DNA from: Paramarasmius palmivorus
Lineage: Eukaryota > Basidiomycota > Agaricomycetes > Agaricales > Marasmiaceae
DNA length: 64,000 bases
NCBI GenBank assembly: GCA_037176845.1
Contig: JAYKXP010000158.1
Location: 1 to 64,000 of the forward strand
Direction of reading: 5' to 3'
The translations under genes were made by a program, and so were the position numbers. Shown one piece after another: positions 1 through 11,386 of the stretch (the first letter of the stretch is position 1; the number at the start of each line of letters is the position of its first letter). The notes under the pieces are model-generated. The model saw nothing but the letters and a program-made list of their open reading frames with translations, ran no database searches and was not told the origin of the DNA.

Positions 1-689
1 TATGGAGAGATCTACCTCTTAGTTGGATAAAGACCACAAAAGTACACATCAGGGATATTCAGATGACCCTGTAAAGTGTGGTAAGCACTGGGAGGGATGC
101 TCATGTCTCCAAGGAAGCCTGGTGCTCGTTTTTCATGCCTATGATGACCTCTTCTCAATCAATAGAAAAGAGAATGGAGTCACTGGTTGGATCTGAGGGG
201 TCAGGATTGAAAAGGCATGTCACTATGCGCAATCTAAGGCCATCAGGAATTCACATAAGACGTGTTGGACAATGGAAACATACAAGGCAATGGCACTTAT
301 AAGTGCATTGCCTGCAGAATAAGCCAATATGTCATCAAACTTGTTGTTGTAGCCTTGCCTAGACAAAGCCACAATCATAGAGGCATTCAGAGCAGTAATG
401 AACAGAACAGACAGCGCCAGGTAGGAACAGGTCAACTAGAGCCAATGCAGTTTAAAGGCTCTGGGCAGAGGCAGTTCAAGGGAAATGGGTTTTGGTGGTT
501 CAAGGGGGAAAATTGGCAATGAGCCAGGAAGAAAAACGGGGGTCTGTCCATCACTGTCAGGGAGAAGGGCATTGGAGTTTGAATGGTCAGAGTTGAAAAA
601 AAGCAAGGGAGAGAACAAGGCCAAACAAGGCAGAGGCAGAGACAAAAGTTGTTGAAAGTGACGGCAGTGCAGTGCTTTATGATTCTGAA

Positions 690-835
690 ATGGATACAAT
701 CTCTGATAATTACCAAAATGGAATTCAGGAACAGGCGCCACATTCTCATATGACACCCCATCGTAGCTGGATTAAACAACTACAAACCATATAGAGTTCC
801 TATAAATTTGGCAGATGATAGAGAGTTATTTATTC
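690..835 (+). pseudogene. copia retropepsin active-site region (broken)
   Basis: Two overlapping frames read as a copia protease start: a GTGA-SHMTPHRSW-like run (the usual DSGAT-SHM active-site block), then NYKPYRVPINLADDREL after a one-base shift. The catalytic Asp is not preserved in the frame as read (GTGA where DSGA is usual). It sits immediately before the GAG-pre-integrase block, as in intact copia elements. It is nonfunctional as it stands. Confidence 0.6.
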
Positions 836-1039
836 AAGTGGCATGGGCACTGTTTCTGTTTAAGATAAGATAATGGAACAACAAACTAGAAGATATAGAA
901 TTCAGTAGAGGACGTACATGAACCTGCACTCAAAAAACATTTGTTAGTGTTCTTCATTTGACAAAGAAACACAACTTTCACATACATATTTGGCAAAGTA
1001 CAATACAGTTTGAAATAAAATGGACCAGTTTCTTTTATG

Positions 1040-2000
1040 CACATATAAATGATAACATTGTTGCGATATTTGGAATGGTTCTACTGTGATTTTAATGGAA
1101 AGTGCTTTTTGGTAACAACTCTGCCCTTGACCTTGAAGCTGTGGCATAAGCGCTTCCGTCACTTGAACTATGGTGTTATTTCAATGCTGCTGAAGGAGAA
1201 GTTGGTTGAGGGCTTAGGCTCTAGACTATGATGCAAAGCCAGATCCCATATGTGAGCCATGCTTAGTGGTAAAATGCGCGGCAAATCCTTTTCCTTCATC
1301 AACATCTAGAGCTAAGCATGTGCTGGAGCTCATCATTCTGATCTCATTATGTTGTGTCACATTCCTAGTGGGAATAAATACTGGAGCACATTCATGATGA
1401 CATTCAAGGTTCAAGCGCAGTTTCTTCTTTGAAGAGAAAAAGTGATAATTCCAAGATTTCAAACAGGTTCAAACGGCTTGGGCTGAGAACTTGTTGGAGT
1501 GTAAAATCAAAGTGTTCAGATGTGACTAAGGGTGGTGAAATATGTCAAAGGAGTTTCTGGGATTTCTAGTGCAATGTTGGAATGAAACCCAATACACAGT
1601 CAGAAACCGCCCCCAACAGAATGGAGTTGCAGAGCTTGCAAATGGAATCATGGATGAAAGGATCACTGCATTGCTGATAGAGTCTGGTTTCTTCAAAGAT
1701 GTTTTGGGCCTGAATGCCTGGATGAACATTGTTCTTGTGTGGAAACCGTACCCCTACATATGCTTTTACCAAATGCAATCCCATTTGTGCTGTGGATACT
1801 AGAAAAAGCCATAGTGTGGATTCATATGAGGGTATGCGGGATGTGTTGCTATTGTGCTGTGCAAAAGGATTAAAAGGGCACACTGGGATCACATATGGAA
1901 AAGTGCATCTTTATTGGATATCCTGATGGATTGTAAAGGGTGGAAGTTCTGGGAATCATAGACAAAGAAAGTGGGTAAATCAGTGAAAGGGCAGAGTTTG
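1040..2000 (+). pseudogene. copia GAG-pre-integrase and integrase core (broken)
   Basis: Near 1137 the LWHKRFRHLN motif of GAG-pre-integrase is followed by a KPDPICEPC stretch (about 1235-1260) in another frame, equivalent to the zinc-binding end of that domain. From 1542 the integrase core continues with MSKEFLGF, a YTVRNRPQQNGVAE block and MDERITALL. This is the region around the third catalytic acidic residue of copia integrases. A later frame (about 1830-1990) carries the Trp-Gly-Cys-like and GYPDG-like C-terminal integrase segments in degraded form. Several stops and frame changes show it is not translated as one protein. Confidence 0.75.
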
Positions 2001-2589
2001 ATGTAACGCATACACATAGAGAAAGTTGGGAAATTGCACTCAGTTCAAATCATTCACCTGTCTACACTCATCTATATCGCATACTAAATCAGTACAAGTT
2101 TGCAGACATGGGCAGACAACAACTCAAGTGATGATGAAGATTACTATACCTAGATCCACCAGTTACACCTATTCAACCACTAGCAGAAGAAATAGAACTT
2201 GGAAAGATGCACTCCAGGATCACATCCCTGCCCCGCAAACGTGATTGATAGAAGTGCTCAGGAGGATAGAGAGGAAGAGGAACAGGCATCAAGAAAATCA
2301 GGAAGAGGAAGAGATCCACCTTGAGCCTCCAGCAGTATGAGAGACCAATTTCTGAAAGAAGAACTCAGAGAATAGACGCCTCCTGGAGAAATGGTGGAAA
2401 GGCATAGAGAGCAAATGCAAGCATTGAGATGTGTTACTAAGATGAAGAGGAAGAGGAGGATGACTTTGATGAAGAAGAGGTAACAATTGCCCCTGGTGAA
2501 GCTGAGCCTAGTACATATAAAGAGGCTCGTTACAAGCCCCCCACATGATGAGAAAGGCGTGATGCAATGTTGGTAGAAATGTGCATGCC

Positions 2590-3560
2590 TCATCTGTCAA
2601 ACAACACATGTCTAGTTGAAACTTCCACAAAAGGAAAGAAAGCATTGGCTCTATATGGCGTGTATAGGATTAAAGCACAAGAAGGATGGATCTGTTGAAC
2701 GTTTTTCAAAGCAAGGCTTGTTGCTAAAGGTTTCAGCCAAATGACCTGGCATTGAACTATTCTGAGACCTTTGCTCTCAATGCGACAGTACACACTCAGG
2801 ATTGTGTTGGCCCTTGCTGCAATAGATGACATGCACCTTCGCTCAGTTTCGGACCATATACATGGCATTTCATAAACTTATGATATAGACACAGGTAATC
2901 TACATGAAGCAACCAGAGGGTTTCATGCAAGGAGGTCCCAGAATAGTCTGCAGGCTCTGAACAAGTTAGTCCCTGGTATGGGTTAAAGCAAGGCACCAGT
3001 CTTTGGGCATGTGAGAAGCTGGTAGTGTGCTCATTTGTTGCTGGCTTCAAGAAGCTATGCTCTGACCCATCAGGTTACTCTATTGTGAGAGATGATGTGA
3101 AAGTCATTGTACCGTGTTTGTGGATAATATCACATTTGCTTCCAAGTCAGAGGGACAGTATTTGATGGAATGGTGGCAGAGTTGGCTATCATTTCCAAGC
3201 TGTGAGAATTGGGTGGCAACAAATTCATACTTGCTAGGATTGAAGTGACCAAGAAAAACAGAGCAGAGAATAGGCTGTATCTCTGCAACGCAAAATGTGA
3301 TCAACAAGCTAGTAGAGGTTTGGCATGTCAGGAATGCAAACAGTCACTTACCCAATGACCCCAAGTCTTGAACTTTCAAAGCACAGAGTCCACAAACTGA
3401 GGGAGGAAGCAAATGAGATTGGCCAGGATATCCCTTTCATCGTGCTGTTGGCTCCCTACTATACATTGCTACCATGACACGGCCAGTCATTGCATTGCTG
3501 CAGGTGTACTTGCACGATACTACTCTAACTCCTGGAATGGAAACATTGGATAAGCAGTGA
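2590..3560 (+). pseudogene. copia reverse transcriptase (broken)
   Basis: Pieces in different frames reproduce the copia RT order: RIKAQEG and FKARLVAKGFSQ (2665-2740), LRIVLALAAIDDMHLRSV (2790-2850), a KQPEGF-like run near 2910, and RDDVKVIVP followed by FVDNITFASKSEG near 3088-3150. The last block is the catalytic YVDD box, here reading F-V-D-N, so the second Asp is lost. The conserved tail with IPFHRAVG- and YIATMTRP-like sequence is readable at about 3430-3490. It is interrupted throughout by stops. Confidence 0.75.
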
Positions 3561-3588
3561 AGCATGTCTTTAGATACTTGAAGGGCAC

Positions 3589-3801
3589 ATGGATATGAAG
3601 CTTGAATATGACCCTGATGTCATCTTTTACATGATCTGTTTGTCTCATACGGTGATCAGACTTTGGTGGCAAACTAGGACAATGGGAGGTTCAACCACTG
3701 GGTACTTTGTGCAAACTAGGGTCAGCGCAGCAGTAAGCTGGAGCAGTAAACTTCAACCAGTGGTCACGCTGTCATATACAGAGGCAGAATTACAGTGCTA
3801 G
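3589..3801 (+). pseudogene. copia RNase H fragment
   Basis: A 70-codon open stretch begins MDMKLEYDPD, the usual end of the copia RT linker. It then carries TTGYFV and AAVSWSSKLQPVVTLSYTEAE, the C-terminal RNase H signature with the acidic TEAE residues. The DADWA motif expected before it is degraded. A purine-rich run (about 3800-3835, gaggggaggtaaggatga) follows and could be the polypurine tract, but no 3' LTR boundary could be fixed. Confidence 0.75.
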
Positions 3802-3969
3802 AGGGGAGGTAAGGATGAAGGGAAATTGAGGTATGTCTCATCAGGGGCTGCTGGTGAATGAAGTGATGAAGTGATGAAACACTTTCTTCAACTCTAAGTC
3901 CAACAAAATATACAATGTCAGGCTTTGGCACTCTAATTATGCTTGTTCTATGCACATACACTTGCATTA

Positions 3970-5000
3970 TGTTATTTTATCTTTTACTTTACTTATTGAA
4001 CCTACCTATGGTGTATGCCATGTAGGTGTATGTAAAAAACGGTATTTTCGCACTTATTTGACGGTTGTTTTAAAGCCTCAAGCGTCACGTCGTCACAATA
4101 GGTACTAACAACAGTAGTTACTTACATGTCACAGAGAGTTGACACTTGAAAAACAGCATTTTCCAATAAAAAGTTTACTATTATCAACACTTTTGGGTGA
4201 TCACAGTCAATTGCATTGAGTTCTAGTCATTGTTATTGATCAGTTATAACTGGTAATACTTTGATATAGATTCTAACAGTTGGCTGTCTCTCCTGTTGCC
4301 GATTCCTCAATCATCAAGGCCACCATACCTGAAAACACCACCACTTCCACCTAATCCTTTCATCATCAAGGATGTGGTTGCATGTTCTTTTGGTTGCTCT
4401 TGCTTGGGTTGTCATTGGTTGACGTTGGCTGTTGTATTTCATGTGGACTTTATTTGTTTTCATATCTGATGATTATAGAAGTAGTTGAGGACTTTCTTGT
4501 ATACTCACAAGCAGTAGTTTAGTTAGATACTTTACTATTTGGACTTGAAACACTAGTAATAGTACTCTAGTAGATCTAGTAGTACTAAATCATTCAATGT
4601 ATTTCCCAGTCTCTATGAGACTGTTTTTCTTATATTTGTGTGATCTCTAAGAGATTAATATGAGGTCTATGCATGATCAAATAACTGAGTTTGGCCGAAA
4701 CACATAATCAGGGGCTATTGCCAATTTAGGCATGCACAGAAGTAGTTTTGGGTCACCACTTTGTTCCTTGCCTTTTATCTCTTGTCTGGTCTATCAGGCT
4801 TATAGATTATGCTTTTCCACATGTCTCCAAGTTTTTCTGTTATCCAATTTTAGCTCAAAACAAAAAATCTCAGCGTGAAATTTGTGAAATTTTTGTTTAA
4901 ACTGCATGATAGCATTCTCTCTCTCTCTCTCTCCAAGCAAAATGAAAGTCAACCTCCCAGTTGATCCACTCAAATGGAACGGTGTTATCACCTTCTAATC
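3970..5000. other. Unassigned stretch, possible copia 3' LTR remains
   Basis: No coding signal is visible. The AT-rich sequence has dispersed short repeats such as agtactctagtagatctagtagtac near 4560-4585 and a (CT)n microsatellite at about 4914-4933. Position after the RNase H fragment makes a decayed copia 3' LTR plausible, but no TG..CA pair or target duplication could be matched. Confidence 0.3.
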
Positions 5001-5149
5001 AATGTCGTAAAGTTCTAGAAGCCCAACTTGGCACAAAAATTTTCTACAAGTCCCTCTATACTCTGCACCATCAGCCACAGTGTATAAAAGCCTGCTCAAA
5101 ATTTCATTCTACACCAAGTCTCAACTTCTATCATCTCTTTTCTAAGTCT

Positions 5150-6200
5150 ATTCACTACCAATGGCACCAAAAACCACTCTCAGCTCTTGGCCTGAGCACA
5201 GAGGACTGGTTTCAAAAACCAATACTATTTCTTCAAGTCACCTCCTGTGGTTTTTACTAAGGCTTGTTGAACGTCAAAGTGTGGGCGTTCAATCTTTCCA
5301 TTAGCCTGGGAATTATATGGTGATATCTGAATGCCTCTAATGCCATACTTGTCGTATAACCACTGCAATACCACTTCCATCTGTGGTGCATTATCACACA
5401 CTAGTTCTTCTGGGGGTCCCTATCTGCATATGATGTCTTTGAATAGCCATTCCACAATAGAACTAGCCTTCTCATTTCACAGACCTCTGGCTTCCGCCCA
5501 GTTAGATAGTGCACATCATCCATGTATAACATTTTTACAGCTGTTACTAGCTGGTAATATCTTCATGACATCTATATGAACCTTCTGGAATAGTAAAGGA
5601 GTGTAGGTATGCAACAGAGGTGTCTTTATTAATCAAAGCTGCCTTTCCTGACACATCTTACATAACCTCACAAACCAGGTAACATTATTTTCCATTTCTG
5701 GCCACCAAAATCACTTCTTCAAGAGTTTCTCTGTGGCATATATACCTTTGTGTCCTAAGTAGTCATGTGCAGCAGACATCATCCACATACACTTCTCTTT
5801 GAATACCACTAATTTGTATTGGCCTTCTGTTTCTTCATTTCGTCTATACAGCCTTTCTTCATCATTGACAAAGAAATGTTGTGACTGTGTTTCTAAGAAT
5901 TCCCTATAGTCCAATTGCAAATCCTGGTGTCTGCGCTACTCTGGATCAGCTAAATAACTAGTGATATCACTTAATGCATTATCCAACTTTTGTCCTAGCA
6001 TGGTTCTATGGGATTCAATGTATGGGTTCAACTTCTTCCAGTCTTTTGTCAATGGCGGTGGGAACACTTGGTACTGAGCAAAGCAGTCTGCTTTGGTTAC
6101 ACCTGCTTCCATCTGAGCAAGTTCAATCACTAGTGCTTCCATCCAAGTTTCTTGTCTAGCATCATCCAGTTTAGACTCAGCAAGTGCCTTCCATAAACTC
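5150..6200 (-). pseudogene. Ty3/gypsy integrase and linker (broken)
   Basis: On the minus strand the order is a linker (MEALVIEL.. from 6142), the H2C2 zinc-binding domain of a Ty3 integrase (HDYLGHKGIYATEKLLKK from about 5765, followed by FWWPEME and CKMC in the next frame), then a decayed core read across frames. The core includes a HIDVM-like start, D..PQ and an NSQANGKIERPH block near 5270-5305 that holds the third catalytic acidic position. Frame changes and stops occur from 5700 downward. It belongs to the same broad lineage as the plus-strand Ty3 remnant at 8830-13560 but is in the opposite orientation, so it is a separate copy or a rearranged piece. Confidence 0.7.
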
Positions 6201-6620
6201 TTGGATCATATCCGCTGATGAAGCCGTCCTCTACATCAACTTGGATTACTTCCTTGAACCCACTCATCTCTTTAGTTGGTCATGAAGTATTAAAAGTGTT
6301 TAAAAGCAAATAGTCCCTTTGATATGTCTTAGATCATGCACAGACAGTGTACCAGTCATGATCCAACAAAGTACAGCTCCCTACAGTTTTCAGGAAAGGG
6401 TCTGCATTGACAGAACCACTAATATAAGCTATAGCAGTGGCCAGATACCCATGTGAGGTGTACCATGTAACCATATACCTGCTGATATAAGTGCGTCTGA
6501 CAAGTCCTTGACTTTTACTAGCTATTCAGGGCTCATACTAGTCCTTCAGAGTCCCTATTATAGCATAACAGAATATAAAAGTGCAATAATGTGTTCAAAT
6601 AAAAGGTATTAAAAGTCAGG
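6200..6620. other. Unassigned stretch between Ty3 integrase and DUF6589-like remnant
   Basis: No convincing gene, RNA or repeat was recognised here. It may hold further decayed Ty3 pol sequence on the minus strand. Confidence 0.3.
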
Positions 6621-6624
6621 TGTA

Positions 6625-8299
6625 TCACTGGTTGCTAAGACCTGTAGCCACCAAGTACTTTTGCAGATGAGGGATTGCAGCATACGATGTGCCATCTCCT
6701 CCCACCCATTCTAGCAACTCTTCAGCAGACTCTGGAATGTAGCCTATCTGAGCATTGAAGTCATTAATACACCTCTTTATCCCTTGTGTCTCTACTTCAC
6801 ACTCTGCATTGGTACCTAGTGGCTGTATCTTCATCTGCCATGAGTCAGGAATCCTATGAAGAGCCAGATCCTCTTGAAAGTATGCAGTAAGCCTTTGTTG
6901 ATAAGCTTTCTTAAGACAGGGAACATAGTTGAATAGTGCCTGGAGCCAATGGGCTGCAGCAATCTTATGATGGTAATCCCAGTTGATTCCGGTGAACAGT
7001 GAGTGAGTTGTCATAGAAGAATGTTTATTCTTCACAACATGATCAAGATGATCCTGAAGATGAAATGCTCCTGGTGGACAGTCCTCGAGTTTGATAGCCG
7101 TAGCTGCTGTACCAGTCTTGAGGACACTTTGCTTGAGAACACCACCTTCTCTAGCAATTATGCCCAGCCAACTTCTCCCCTCTCCCCTTGTTCCTGAGTA
7201 TTGTTCTGAAGGGCTTCTCCATCCAACTTGGTCAGAGACGCTAATGCTCAGCGAACCATCTTATCAGCAACAGACAGACCCATCTGAGATGTCAAGTGTT
7301 TGACTTTGGTAGGTGTCTGGCATGCAAACTCATGGATACCAAACGGCATCAACAGGTAGCCAGTCACACGTTGATTCCAGCCAATGATCATGGGGTTGAC
7401 TGATGTAAGAACAAGCTAAGTACATTGTTCAGAGATTTTAATGGTAAAGTACGAATACAAAAACATACCATTTCAATAGGCCTTCTCCCAATTGACCCCT
7501 TATCTGTATTCTGCTCATGGCCTTGGGAGTCCTTAAGTGGAAGGCTGTCTCGGTTAACATTCATCACTGATTCCACAAGGCTGTATGTAAGGGGCATGTG
7601 TTGTTTGATGGTTTGAGCTGATTTCTGAGGGCTGAATTGTTCAAGATCAGAGGTAGTGATTGCATGTGGACCACTGGCAGCCAAACGTGCAGGAGGGTTG
7701 TCAGGAAACTGAGGGTCATCATGGGTGAGCAGTCCAACTTTATGATACATTTGACAAGTGCAGAGCTGAGCAGCAAATATTGAAATCTGAACACAAGTGT
7801 ACCAAGCAGAAGCAGGGTTGATGGAGAGCAAGAACATGTCTTTACGTTCCTTCTTGTGTCGAGACCACCAGCTTGGGAAGGAGTAAGGATAATGGTAGGC
7901 TTTCCAGATGAAATGAATGATTTTAAGTTCATTGTTTCCCTGCAGAAAGGATTGGAGAAAGTTCTTATAGAAGGAGGTTTGATGGTCTTCAGAATTTTGT
8001 GTTCTAGGTATCCAAAGTGCTCAAGTCTAGAAATGGTCCATAGATTCCAGCTTCTGGTGAATGAGCTGCATGACCTCATCTGTGGCCTCCAATTCTAGTT
8101 TCAGCTGCTCCAGCTCCCTCTCCTTCTCTTTCTGATGCTTCTCTTCCTCGTTCTCAGGTTTTCTTTGTTGTATGAGCCACATAGAATGTGCTGGCACATC
8201 CTTTCTCAGCTGAGCAAGTTGCTCCTGAGCAGCCCTTGAATCTGTGAGATTTGCAAGAGTAATTGGAGGCCCTAGTACTATTTGCGAATGAGACAACAA
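6625..8299 (-). pseudogene. DUF6589-like protein remnant
   Basis: Minus-strand fragments in several frames run from 8299 to 6625. An N-terminal charged coiled-coil segment (REKERELEQLKLELEA-like, 8100-8160) comes first. A middle part follows with a LTHDDPQFPDNPPARL-like run. The C-terminal open stretch of 136 codons (7035-6625) contains INWDYHHKIAAAHWL, TNAECEVETQGIKRCINDF and EELLEWVGGDGTSYAA. That last pattern (a short linker to a conserved GDG-S/T-Y motif) resembles the DUF6589 family, which is greatly expanded in mushroom genomes and often associated with transposons. I know no biochemical function for it. Frameshifts and missing pieces between the parts, with Ty3 debris on both sides, indicate a pseudogene, though some breaks could be introns. 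The family assignment is from memory of its motifs. Confidence 0.5.
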
Positions 8300-8829
8300 T
8301 GCTTGAAAGGTAGATAGGGGTGTAGGAAGCTGTGAACTCGATGGCTGGGAAGGTATTGCTGGTTCAGAAAGGAATTCTGGTTGTTGGATAGGTAACTGGG
8401 CATTAATGGAAGTATGAATGGTATCAGTGAATGGGTAATGGCTGAAAGATGTTTCTCAGGTATGATTTCAAGTAACTGAGGCCTGTAGACAGTACTTGGT
8501 CTGGTACAGGTGTGAACTGAGGAATGTACAGGTTGGCTTCTGGAATAACAAGCCAATTTCTTTGCTTTGACTTGGTAGAAGGTTGTGAGATATCTTTCAG
8601 CATGGTATGGGGCAGTTTTTAGGATGAAAATATGGTGTATTGAATGGATATAGAGTGTACAGAGCTCACAGTTGATATGGAAAGAGCAAGAGAACACACA
8701 ATTACCTAATACAAAAAAATGTGCGTGGTTCCTTACCATGGAATTGCTCCAGACTACATACCAACACATCACTTGTGATTGTCAGTTGGTATTGTCAGTC
8801 TGGGTCCCCAAGACTAGAACAAAGGCTCC
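8300..8829. other. Upstream region of the DUF6589-like remnant
   Basis: No supported gene. An open minus-strand stretch (8772-8278) has low complexity and no recognisable domain; it may contain the missing N-terminus of the neighbouring remnant. Confidence 0.25.
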
Positions 8830-9028
8830 ATGAGTAAGCTAAAGAAGGTTGTACAGAAATATAGACAATTACTTGATTGGGATGTAGAGAAATTGAAGGC
8901 CTATCATAGAGTGTTCAAGTATGAAATAGATAAGCTCATGAAAGAGCCTGTCATCTTGAACAATCATAATGCTGTACAATGGTACTTGAGTGGCTTAAGT
9001 AACTATTGGCAAGAGCGAATTAACCAAG
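8830..9028 (+). pseudogene. Ty3 gag, first part
   Basis: The open frame begins MSKLKKVVQKYRQLLDWDVE and reaches SNYWQERINQV, a typical helical capsid C-terminal segment of fungal Ty3 gag. It is then cut by the inserted element at 9030. If the insertion and one copy of TA are removed, the same frame continues with MGEITCEEAKRK on the far side before meeting a stop. The gag was therefore intact here when the insertion happened. Confidence 0.7.
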
Positions 9029-9029
9029 T

Positions 9030-10064
9030 ACTATCAGTGGGGGGGTGTTTCAAAATTTGGAAAGACCAATCTCGGGAGTCCCCTTCCCGTGAGCTTTTTG
9101 CGTTCGGCTTTTTTTAAATATCTAATACGATGTCTTGAGATGTCCTGAACGAAGTTTTAGGGCGAAATAAGAGAAAATGTACCTATGAGAGACATGCCGA
9201 AATTACGACATCCAAAAGGGAGGTGTTTCAAAGGATTGTCACGGTGAGGTCACCACGGGTCACACTCCAAATTCCACTCTGCCGAGCTCGGCACATCTAA
9301 GCCGACTGCCAGCGCAACTGCGATTCCAGCAAAGAAATGTTGATTAAGCAAGGTAAGTATGTACAATGAAGTAACTAAGGTAGAACAATGAAAGATTTAC
9401 ACTATCAAGATGAATTATTACCGCTGAAATAGTAGGTGGGGGTGTGGGCAATATAACCAGGTGGAATGTAATTAGATGACGGATCTGCTGCCTGAGAAGG
9501 TACTAAGTAATTATAAGGTGCGAAGGTGGATTGAGTATGGGGTGCAATAGCATTGAAATGTGTCGCATTGTGAAGGGGAGCTACTTGACCGGATGTTGAT
9601 GGAGTGGGCAGTGCAGGAGGTAATGATGTCGTTGCCTTGTTGAACCTGTGATCGTCCTGCCGAAGCTCGGCATTTTGTTTCAGACTCCGCTTGATTGGAT
9701 GTCATGCTTGTTCAACAAGCCTCAAAGATCACTGCGTATAAACATATACAGCTCTCTAGGGCCTTAGAAATTTCAGAGTTAAGATCTTGAGATATATAAC
9801 TACCTTTATGCGAAATACCGCCCTGAAATGTTGGGTACCCGTTGAGGTAAATTCTTTTTTCTCACACATCAACAAAAATTTGATGAAAGATCGGTTGCCT
9901 ACTGCACGTCCACTCAACATTTTATTGAGAAAATTATATTGACAGTATGCTCTAGTAACACGCTAGCTATTCCGAACATTTCTATTGCATAAAAATCGCT
10001 GGGGACAGTCAAGAAGTGGATTTTGAAACTCCCACCCGTTTTGAAACCCGGCGCCAATGATAGT
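9030..10064. mobile_element. TA-flanked terminal-inverted-repeat element (MITE-like)
   Basis: The left end ACTATCAGTGG...GTTTCAAAA (9030-9055) and the reverse complement of the right end (10038-10064) align without gaps over about 26 bp with around six differences. TA dinucleotides occur at both junctions (9029-9030 and 10064-10065), as expected for a Tc1/mariner-type target. The insertion interrupts a gag reading frame that resumes in phase after it. Internal copies of a TGTTTCAAA motif (about 9222) and two palindromes around TGCCGAGCTCGGCA (9280-9293) and TGCCGAAGCTCGGCA (9658-9672) are present. No transposase ORF is seen, so it would be nonautonomous. The superfamily is inferred only from the TA flank. 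Confidence 0.65.
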
Positions 10065-10600
10065 AATGGGTGAAATCACCTGTGAAGAGGCAAAGAGAAA
10101 GAGCAACGCTGCTTTGATGATCCTTGAGATTTGAAAGTTGTAATGCAAGAGATGGAAGCATGTACATGAAAATGAATGAGCTTTCATTGGCTGGTCCAGT
10201 ACTAAAAGACATGTACAAGAGTAAACTGTCTGCATCACAAGTTAAATCACCTGGATTCCCTCATGTGGTTAGTCTGTCCACCAAAAAGAAGTTGAACAAA
10301 GCTGAGATCAAGGAAGAGCCAACAATGGTACTGGTATGGATTTGATCAAGACCTTGAGTGGTGAAGTAATTTCACTTAAGAAAACCTTGGATGACCTACC
10401 TACAAGGCTATCATCAGCATTACACAATACTAGGTCTAGCAACCCACCAATGGGTAATCATACTTCAAACAATGGCTTTAATACCAGGAGCAATAATGGT
10501 AGTGCTTGTTTCTTCTGCAAAGACCCTTCACATAGAGTAAGGGACTGTTCTCACCAAAAATGTTTGATGGATAAGGGTTTAATCACAATCAGTCTACTCG
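10065..10600 (+). pseudogene. Ty3 gag, second part with CCHC zinc knuckle
   Basis: After the inserted element, gag continues through at least two frames: SMYMKMNELSLAGPVLKDMY, then MDLIKTLSGEVISLKKTLDD with a Ser/Asn-rich linker. The nucleic-acid-binding knuckle CFFCKDPSHRVRDC (about 10507-10548) is intact, with C-X2-C-X4-H-X4-C spacing. A frameshift near 10125 and a stop at 10343 separate the parts. Confidence 0.75.
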
Positions 10601-11386
10601 AACCATGATGATGAAAGATGGTAGCAGATTCCCCAAGCCTGGACCTAATCAGATATACAAAGACTAAATGAATACATCAAAGCTAAAGGATGGGATAGGA
10701 ATGCCAATAGCTTTATGTTCCAGAGCGATGATGATCCTATGGAGGAATACTATCAAGAGCTTAGTGGCAGCAATGCTAGGAGTTTTACTAGTGAATTGGA
10801 CTTGAAGTTGTTTGCTAATCTAGTGATTGATCAATATGTCACTAGATCTGCAGATGAGTCAAAAAAACTAGAAAGCCCAGTGATGGGGCTCGTCAATCAG
10901 ACCAGATCAACAAAAACAAAGGCCCCTGAGGGTAACAAAACCTAAAAGGTCCATGCCACAGATAGAACTTCCAGACATTGAGTAGAGCTGAGAAAGCTAG
11001 ACATAAAGGTCCTACTGTAGAGGGTGAAAATACCTATAAAAATCAAAGCCAAAAGAATAAAAATAATGAGAGAACCAGTACGACTGGAAAGAATAGAGAG
11101 ACAGCTAATGAAACCTGTTTGCTTCAATGACCTAGAGCATGACAGACCATTTGATGATGTGGAACCATAGACCGTCCACATATTTTTAAGGAACATGTAG
11201 TGGAGAAGGGGATGGCACATTGTCAGGATCAAGTGGCAGAGTCGGCAAAACCCGAAGTTAAGCGTGGTGCAGTGATAAAACCTATCGGCCAAAGTAAAAT
11301 CACTTTGAAAAGTGAGGAGACCACTGTTTCAAGCTTGGAAGCGGCTGTATTGGAAGGATATCTGATCTACTGGAGCTACTATACCT

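Larger units (their letters stand above)
480..3810 (+). mobile_element. Decayed Ty1/copia retrotransposon (pol remnant)
   Basis: A copia pol can be followed in the canonical order protease, GAG-pre-integrase, integrase, reverse transcriptase and RNase H, but only by switching frame repeatedly and reading through many stops, so it is a dead copy. Recognisable landmarks are SHMTPHRSWIK near 720-765, LWHKRFRHLNYG near 1137-1175, RPQQNGVAE near 1605-1635, the RT tract with FKARLVAKG near 2705-2735, and the RNase H block around 3690-3790. This domain order separates Ty1/copia (integrase before RT) from Ty3. Gag is not convincingly visible upstream, although the glutamine-rich stretch 400-520 could be its tail. 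I could not pair LTRs by eye. Confidence 0.8.

Noticed and set aside
4914..4933. CT dinucleotide run as a regulatory element
   Set aside because: A simple microsatellite in decayed DNA with no gene next to it.
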